NCBI GenBank assembly: GCA_028293625.1
Contig: JAQGOL010000025.1
Location: forward strand, 1-64,000
DNA: 64,000 nt
Origin: Chthoniobacteraceae bacterium
GTDB taxonomy: Bacteria > Verrucomicrobiota > Verrucomicrobiia > Chthoniobacterales > Chthoniobacteraceae
Reading direction: 5' to 3'
The position numbers and the translations under genes were made by a program. Below the pieces are notes generated by a model. It did not search any database and was not told the DNA's origin. It was given only the letters and a program-made list of their open reading frames with translations. Below, piece after piece: positions 62,044 to 64,000 of this stretch. How positions within the stretch are numbered: the first letter of the stretch is position 1; each line of letters starts with the position of its first letter.

Positions 62044-63477
62044 TTAGTAGCGGTAATGGTCGGCCTTGTACGGGCCTTCAAGGGGCACTCCGATGTAGTC
62101 GGCCTGGCGCTGGGTAAGCTTGGTGAGCTTGACGCCGATCTTATCAAGGTGCAACCGGGCGACTTCTTCATCCAGCTTCTTGGGCAGAACGTAGACGCCG
62201 ACCTTGAGGGTCTCGCGGTTGCGCCAGAGATCAAGCTGAGCCAGGGTCTGGTTGGCGAAGCTGTTGCTCATGACAAACGAGGGATGCCCGGTCGCGCAAC
62301 CAAGGTTAACCAGACGGCCTTCCGCCAGCAGGAAGATTTCGTGACCGTCAGGGAAGCTATACTTATCAACCTGCGGCTTGATGTTCGTGTGCTTGATGCC
62401 GGGGTAGTTCACCAGTTTCTCGACCTGGATCTCATTATCGAAGTGGCCGATATTGGCAACCACGGCCTGGTTCTTCATCTTGGCGATATGCTCGATGGTG
62501 ATGACATCGACGTTGCCGGTCGTGGTGATATAGATGTCGCCGCGGCCGAGAGTATCCTCGATCGTAGTAACTTCATAACCTTCCATGGCGGCTTGCAGCG
62601 CGTTGATCGGATCAATTTCCGTCACGATCACCCGGGCGCCCTGGCCACGGAGCGATTGTGCACAGCCCTTGCCGACATCGCCGTAACCAATCACAACGGC
62701 AACCTTGCCGGAGATCATGACATCAAGCGCCCGATTGAGCCCGTCCACAAGCGAGTGGCGGCATCCGTAGAGGTTGTCGAACTTCGACTTGGTGACCGAA
62801 TCGTTCACATTGAAAGCCGGCACAAGCAGCTTGCCAGCTTCATGCAGTTTATAAAGGCGATGGACACCGGTGGTGGTCTCTTCGGAAACGCCGCGCCAGC
62901 CCTTCACGATTTCGTGGAAGATGGAAGGCTTCTCGGCATGCACCTTCTTAAGGAGGTTCTTGATTACCTGCTCTTCGTGGGTTTCGCTTGCCGAATTAAC
63001 CCAGTCCGAACCGTCCTCAAGTTCATACCCTTTGTGGAGGAAAAGGGTCACATCGCCACCGTCATCGACAACCAGCTCCGGGCCTTTGCCATCGGCGCCG
63101 ACGATCGCCTGCCAGGTGCAATCCCAGTATTCCTCGAGCGATTCGCCTTTCCATGCAAAGACCGGCACGCCGGCCGCGGCAATGGCAGCAGCGGCATGAT
63201 CCTGGGTTGAGAAGATGTTGCAGCTTGCCCAGCGCACAACGGCGCCGAGATCGACCAGCGTCTCGATAAGGACCGCTGTCTGGATCGTCATGTGCAGCGA
63301 TCCGGTGATGCGGACGCCATCCAGCGGCTTGTCCACCGCATACTTGGCGCGGATGGACATGAGGCCGGGCATTTCCTGCTCGGCAATGTTGATTTCTTTG
63401 CGACCCCAGTCAGCCAGGGTAATGTCGGCAACCTTGTAGTCCAGTGAGGAAGGTGCAGCGGTTGTAGTGGTGCTCAT
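62044..63477 (-). CDS. ahcY: Adenosylhomocysteinase
   Basis: Hydrolyses S-adenosylhomocysteine to adenosine and homocysteine, completing the methyl cycle. 477 residues, the usual size of the bacterial form with a 40-residue insert. NAD-binding [19 protein letters not shown], the substrate region [13 protein letters not shown], and the family's C-terminal KADHYRY are present. It follows metK by 18 bp on the same strand. No SAH riboswitch can be placed here because the leader of the operon is beyond the window end. Confidence 0.97.
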   Translation of the reverse strand: MSTTTTAAPSSLDYKVADITLADWGRKEINIAEQEMPGLMSIRAKYAVDKPLDGVRITGSLHMTIQTAVLIETLVDLGAVVRWASCNIFSTQDHAAAAIAAAGVPVFAWKGESLEEYWDCTWQAIVGADGKGPELVVDDGGDVTLFLHKGYELEDGSDWVNSASETHEEQVIKNLLKKVHAEKPSIFHEIVKGWRGVSEETTTGVHRLYKLHEAGKLLVPAFNVNDSVTKSKFDNLYGCRHSLVDGLNRALDVMISGKVAVVIGYGDVGKGCAQSLRGQGARVIVTEIDPINALQAAMEGYEVTTIEDTLGRGDIYITTTGNVDVITIEHIAKMKNQAVVANIGHFDNEIQVEKLVNYPGIKHTNIKPQVDKYSFPDGHEIFLLAEGRLVNLGCATGHPSFVMSNSFANQTLAQLDLWRNRETLKVGVYVLPKKLDEEVARLHLDKIGVKLTKLTQRQADYIGVPLEGPYKADHYRY

Positions 63478-63495
63478 AATTAGATGAATGATTGG

Positions 63496-64000
63496 TTAGC
63501 GAGCGGCTGATTTAAGTTCCTCAGCCTTGTCGGTACGCTCCCAGGTGATCTCGGGATCGTTCTTGCCAAAGTGACCGTAGTTGGTGGTCTTGGAATAGAT
63601 CGGACGAAGCAGATCAAGCTGCTTGACGATATCGGCGGGCCTGAAGCTGAAAACCGCTTTGACCGCGCTCTCGATTTTCTCTTCATCGACACTGTTGGTG
63701 CCGAATGTATCGATGTGGATGCTGACAGGCTGCGGATGGCCGATCGCGTAGGCAAACTGCACTTCGCAGCGCTGCGCCAACCCCGCCGCCACCACGTTCT
63801 TCGCCACGTAACGGCCCATGTAAGCGGCGCTCCGGTCGACTTTCGAAGGATCCTTGCCCGAAAAGGCGCCGCCACCGTGACGGCCCATGCCGCCGTAAGT
63901 ATCGACGATGATCTTGCGTCCGGTCAGACCCGTGTCGCCCTGAGGTCCGCCAATGACAAAGCGGCCCGTTGGATTAATTAAAAATTCAGTGTCGTTGCTT
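63496..64000 (-). CDS. metK: S-adenosylmethionine synthetase (3' part, cut by window end)
   Basis: C-terminal about 167 residues of methionine adenosyltransferase. The visible frame contains [36 protein letters not shown] and [11 protein letters not shown], all hallmark MetK segments (phosphate-binding loop and Lys). The start lies outside the window. Makes SAM for the ahcY pathway encoded 18 bp downstream. Confidence 0.96.
   Translation of the reverse strand, partial: SNDTEFLINPTGRFVIGGPQGDTGLTGRKIIVDTYGGMGRHGGGAFSGKDPSKVDRSAAYMGRYVAKNVVAAGLAQRCEVQFAYAIGHPQPVSIHIDTFGTNSVDEEKIESAVKAVFSFRPADIVKQLDLLRPIYSKTTNYGHFGKNDPEITWERTDKAEELKSAAR

Noticed and set aside
62056-63210. 384-residue plus-strand frame inside ahcY
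   Set aside because: Antisense shadow of a highly conserved housekeeping gene.

Overview
The window looks like a chromosomal segment of a free-living member of the Verrucomicrobiota (PVC superphylum), probably a soil or freshwater heterotroph. This rests on gene content: a PVC-type membrane-bound dehydrogenase with a CxxCH heme site, a PEP-CTERM surface protein with autotransporter-type beta-strand repeats, a giant lamin-tail/CotH exported protein, multi-HAMP hybrid kinases, and many secreted hydrolases in a moderately GC-rich genome. No lower rank can be fixed from the sequence. I see no rRNA, tRNA, CRISPR array, transposase, integrase or prophage gene.

Layout. 1-6229: two overlapping hybrid histidine kinases; the first is cut by the window start and carries a tandem HAMP array. 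6240-9243 (minus): DUF6172 protein and a DUF3857/transglutaminase membrane protein. 9449-13871: purL and a small membrane protein. 13884-18179 (minus): PVC-type dehydrogenase fused to an SGNH hydrolase. 18598-21030: DUF2188-like protein, GHL10 glycosidase and an unknown protein. 21082-28841 (minus): PEP-CTERM protein followed by a 1726-residue LTD/CotH protein. 29021-34111: five tightly packed genes, mostly for secreted enzymes (two phosphatases, a dehydrogenase, an esterase, an intradiol dioxygenase). 34238-39271: RCK potassium channel, small charged protein, UvrA2-like ATPase, DUF2382 stress protein. 39608-42078: MBL-fold protein overlapping a membrane-bound class III cyclase. 42200-45587: divergent pair of a DPM1-like glycosyltransferase/methyltransferase and a TMTC-like GT-C/TPR protein. 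45697-47281 (minus): PRISE-like reductase and cupin. 47511-52638: second cyclase, TetR, NmrA-like protein, nitrilase, beta-carbonic anhydrase, membrane protein. 52779-55928 (minus): B12-dependent ribonucleotide reductase with possible NrdR boxes upstream. 56277-59362 (minus): a processive GT2 and two paralogous L,D-transpeptidases. 59535-61978: secreted unknown protein and a DUF885 peptidase. 62044-64000 (minus): ahcY and metK (cut by the window end), forming a SAM-cycle operon.

How the genes work together. Housekeeping islands (purL, nrdJ, metK-ahcY) are set among envelope, secretion and signalling genes. Three groupings are the most suggestive: (i) the DPM1-like glycosyltransferase next to a TMTC-like O-glycosyltransferase, which could make and use a lipid-linked sugar; (ii) the surface beta-helix protein with a CotH-kinase-like partner; (iii) the processive glycosyltransferase with two L,D-transpeptidases. 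Each is a well-defined hypothesis, not a demonstrated system. Functional calls come from motifs and family knowledge read by eye; no database search was run.
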